Assembly (NCBI RefSeq): GCF_035222485.1
Contig: NC_085920.1
Location: forward strand, 2,666,001-2,730,000
Length of the DNA stretch: 64,000 bases
Reading direction: 5' to 3'
Origin: Podospora pseudoanserina
Taxonomy: Eukaryota; Ascomycota; Sordariomycetes; Sordariales; Podosporaceae
Each line of letters opens with the position of its first letter. Within the stretch, counting starts at the first letter, position 1. Positions 61,201 through 64,000 of the stretch are shown here, in pieces. A program made the position numbers and the translations under genes. The notes under the pieces are model-generated. The model was given only the letters and a program-made list of their open reading frames with translations, made no database searches and had not been told where the DNA came from.

Positions 61201-61492
61201 CTTCTGAAAATACAACAAAAAATCACCTCGAAAACAAATAAAAAAAGATTCAACGCCATGCTCACAAATTTGCTCCTCTTCCCCCTTTCCCCACCTCCTA
61301 ACCCGCCATGCCATTTACCTGCCCTTTTTGTAGTGTGCGTGTGTGTGAATGTTGCTGATACAAAGAAAAAAAAGATAATCTTGCAATGTGCGTGAGAGTG
61401 TGATCTGTAACCTCAAGCCCACGTGGTCTCGTAGAGGTATAATAATCAGACAGATATGAAATGGTTTATCAGTCAAAACAGACACAAAGAAA
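52243..61492. other. Nine-kilobase gene-free region upstream of the velvet gene
   Basis: No recognisable protein gene in about 9.2 kb on either strand; open frames stay short (up to about 180 codons), overlap each other and lack family motifs. It lies upstream of the velvet gene and downstream of the DH-BAR-SH3 gene. It holds an ACATACCT-type microsatellite (56726-56765), an A run near 58797 and G runs near 59005. Base composition by eye is not strikingly AT-rich, so it does not look like a repeat destroyed by RIP. Extended velvet regulation or non-coding transcripts are possible. Confidence 0.5.
56726..56765 (+). repeat. ACCTACAT/ACAT microsatellite
   Basis: About 40 nt of ACAT and ACCTACAT units in the middle of the gene-free region upstream of the velvet gene. 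Simple-sequence slippage is the likely origin. Confidence 0.85.
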
Positions 61493-64000
61493 TCAAGAAT
61501 CTGCCAACTTGGCAAAATGCTTCGACCAGATCCATCCCACCGTCCCCCGGGGGTCGTCTTGATTCCTCGCAAGCCAGAGTTCACCTTTTTCGGCAATGAC
61601 ATCAAAGATCTAACCAAAACCACCTGGTCAGCATTGTGTTCATCTGGCCGCCGAAACGCCAGAAAAGGTGGAAACGAGAAAAAAAAAAGAAAAAAACTTA
61701 CTTCGCCAGCCTGGTACGTCAAATAAGGGTACCCTGCCTCCATCTTCGACGTCTCAATGTGAAACTCAAACAGCGAAGCCGCCAGCCAGAGCACTCTATA
61801 CCCGCTGTCGTCCCTGCTCCGCTGCGTGCTAGATGCCCGTGACATCACCTGTGGGGGGTAAAACTCCTCTGCGTCGTCCGGTGGCAGCGCGGAGTGGAAC
61901 AAACCCGACAACCGCCGTGTGTCCCCGGTATTATTACCCGGTCCAGGGTAAGCCGAGCTGTTGTAGGTCGAGTTTGAACCCCGCCTGCTTGGCCCTCCTC
62001 CTGCCATGGCCGAGGTCATAACAGTCGACTCTGTGCTCTGCCTTGGAAGACTGTTCGAGTCAAAGCTACGTCCCGTGCCTGGACGCATCGATAGGCCGAC
62101 AGCTGACCTTGAGTTGGGGTCAGAAGTGATTGGTGAGTTGGAGCTCACCCGGGCATGGCTGCCATTGATACCGGAGTAATAGTCTCGGTAGTAATGAGCT
62201 GGGCTGGGGAGCGCACTACTTGCTGGCGAGAGACTGAACTGGCCACTGTTACGTCTCACAAAGTCCGGAGTTGGCAGTGTAGGGGCGTGTTCACTGTTGA
62301 TGGACAATCCCCTGGAACGAGTTGGCTGGAGGTCACTCGGCCGAGACTTTGTTCTCGAAAGCAGCGAAGAGCTATCGCCGCCGTCGGTTGTCGAGTGAGA
62401 AAACCTAGGTCTCAGCGTAGGATTCAAGATGGCGAGCAACATGGCCCTCTCTTCTTGCAGCGCAAACTCTCGCTGGAAGCCCGACACAATCTCCGACACT
62501 TCAGGAACATGGCTCGCATCTTGGAGAGGTGCTTTGACTTTGTCCTGCCACATCTTATACCAGGCTGTTTGGATGCTGATGAACTTGCCAAGACAGATAT
62601 TGCCAATCCTGGCAGTCATGGCAGAAAGCTTGGGCAGCTCCTTTTTCAGCGTCTCATTCAGAGCCTCATACTGCTCCACGAGCTCTGTCAACTGCTTGTC
62701 CACCTTCTTCCCGTTGGCCTTGAGCTGGGCAAACTTCTCATAGTCCAGGCGGCGTTTGGCTCTTTTCTTCATGGCCAGACCAGGGTTGCCGTAGCACTTG
62801 ATGACCTGCTCAAAGGGTTCAATGACGTGTTTGCGGACATCAGAAAGCTTTTGGGCGTTAGCAACTACAAGAACTTGAATTCGGGGGCGGGCAACTCACA
62901 TGTCGCTCCAACGCAATCTTCTCAATGTCTCTCATCGAGACATTGAACTGAACCCATTTACTTTCGATGTGAGCATAGTCTCTAGACGGCTGCAGTCGCA
63001 TCACCAGCTCCATGGACGAGAGATACTGAAGGAATTCGTGCACATAGGTCGACACGTTCCTCGTGTAATACTCAACATCTCTCAGAACCACCTGGAGACG
63101 GAGGTAATCATCACCAAACTGCTGCTGCAGCTTCTTGTAATCCTCGTCCTCTGCCGTTTTCGGACTGGTCGCCTGGAGTTTGTCAACCCGTTTTCCAAAA
63201 GCCCTGGCAATGCCGCGGACATCCGAATCCTTGCGCTTCCTATTGCTGACGATTTGTCCAACCAGCTCATAATTCTTCTTGGACTTGTTGATCTCGTCAA
63301 TGGCGTCGATGACGGCCGACCGCGCAGCAACCAATGGTTCCCTGTCCGGATGATCTGCCGGCGTATATTTGAGCAGATGTGTGATAATGTCTGGGTATTT
63401 TGTGATGCGCTGCATGGGCTTCACCAACAGCGAGTCCAAATTCCAGGCAGAAGTCAGCTCCTTGGCGACCTCATTACACTCATTGAGCCAGAGCATGACA
63501 CCCTCGTCTTCCTGAATCTGGACGAGGCGTTTGGACGACTGGTCACTGGATCGCAAATACACCTCGTGCACAGCCTTTAACTGTTCGATGCTCTTTGAGA
63601 ACACCGGCCCAATAGATGTGAGGCGGTCCTTCTCATCGTCCAGCTCAGGTTTTGCAGAAGAAGTAACAGAGTTCAAGGTAGCTGAATCGGAGTCCTTGAT
63701 CGACGGGGCAGCCGAAGGGGTGAGAATAGGTGACCGTCGGGCCTTGGGAGTGTACACCGTAGATGCTCCTTCCTTGAACTCGGCAACGAACGCGGCATGA
63801 AAAGCAATGATTTCATCCGTGTTCCTAAAGATCAACTTGATCGTCTTGCTGTCCAGGTTGGGACAGGCTTCGGCAGTCCCCTTGTAGATTTCCTCAACTA
63901 CGCTCATGTCTCTGACAAACGCATCCTCGGTATCAATCAGTTCCCGTATAACCAATTGACGCTGGCGCAGCCTCTTTTGCTCCTCCTGCGCTTCAGCCGA
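61493..64000 (-). CDS. Rho-family GEF with DH, BAR and SH3 domains (Tuba/DNMBP-like), 5' partial
   Basis: Predicted exchange factor for a Rho/Cdc42 GTPase acting at membranes, linked to polarity or septation. The frame is open to the window edge, so the N-terminus is missing; 787 residues are visible. Minus-strand exons: 64000-62900, 62847-61702 and 61609-61493 with GT-AG introns of 52 and 92 nt, phase 0. The DH domain starts at LVIRELIDTEDAFVRDMSVV and contains LLVKPMQRITKYPDIITHLL, the conserved helix of DH domains. A BAR domain follows (about from DVRGIARAFGKRVDKLQ to FISIQTAWYKMWQDKV). After a Ser/Arg-rich linker comes an SH3-like domain (from YRVLWLAASLFEF to GTVGWIWSKHFAKL), interrupted by the last intron. 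The longer minus frame past 61702 merely reads through that intron. The DH-BAR pairing resembles animal Tuba and fission-yeast Gef1; no exact orthologue is assigned. Confidence 0.9.

Noticed and set aside
1-64000. CRISPR array, secondary-metabolite cluster, transposon with intact ends, viral insertion
   Set aside because: I saw no regularly spaced repeats with unique spacers, no polyketide or peptide synthase, no transposase or reverse transcriptase motifs, and no viral genes.

Overview
The window is nuclear DNA of a filamentous ascomycete, most likely a Sordariomycete (Neurospora, Podospora or Chaetomium-like). The evidence is short GT-AG introns (48-130 nt) with CTRAY-type branch points, a GH7 cellobiohydrolase, a velvet regulator (VelB type), a Zn2Cys6/fungal_trans regulator, a DH-BAR-SH3 GEF and above all a giant leashin-type ('involucrin repeat') protein, which belongs to fungi with Woronin bodies. 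I see no bacterial, viral or secondary-metabolite cluster content. All family names rest on recognising sequence motifs; no database was searched.

Layout. 1-3942: no gene; a 33-nt poly-A tract and a degenerate tRNA-like element. 3943-5503 (+): secreted GH7 cellulase, 4 exons. 7250-30861 (+): one giant gene, modelled here with 7 exons and about 7,730 residues. It has a basic N-terminus, a long Pro/Ser 'LPALPES' repeat field, acidic Glu/Pro/Val repeats broken by lysine knots, then a coiled coil and a globular C-terminal domain. 32521-35606 (-): Zn2Cys6 transcription factor, convergent with the giant gene. 35607-40063: no gene. 40064-42568 (-): fungal protein of unknown function. It diverges from 43088-44420 (+), uroporphyrinogen decarboxylase of haem synthesis. 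44553-45690 (-): GNAT acetyltransferase with a 35-nt microexon. 46272-46797 (-): small GRGG[AS]GN-repeat protein (DUF3602). 50468-52242 (-): VelB-like velvet protein. 52243-61492: about 9 kb without a recognisable gene. 61493-64000 (-): DH-BAR-SH3 GEF, 5' end outside the window.

The genes do not form one pathway; this looks like ordinary fungal housekeeping and regulatory sequence. The most notable object is the giant leashin-like gene. Its continuous repeat is interrupted by an in-frame TAA that falls inside a 48-nt, frame-preserving intron apparently made out of repeat sequence. Splicing gives one giant protein; retention gives a 2,841-residue N-terminal protein. That resembles the LAH-1/LAH-2 split described in Neurospora. 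Near the 3' end the reading frame changes once more, through either a missing G or a 62-nt intron.

Coordinates of exons were worked out by hand from splice signals and frame continuity and should be tested against RNA data.
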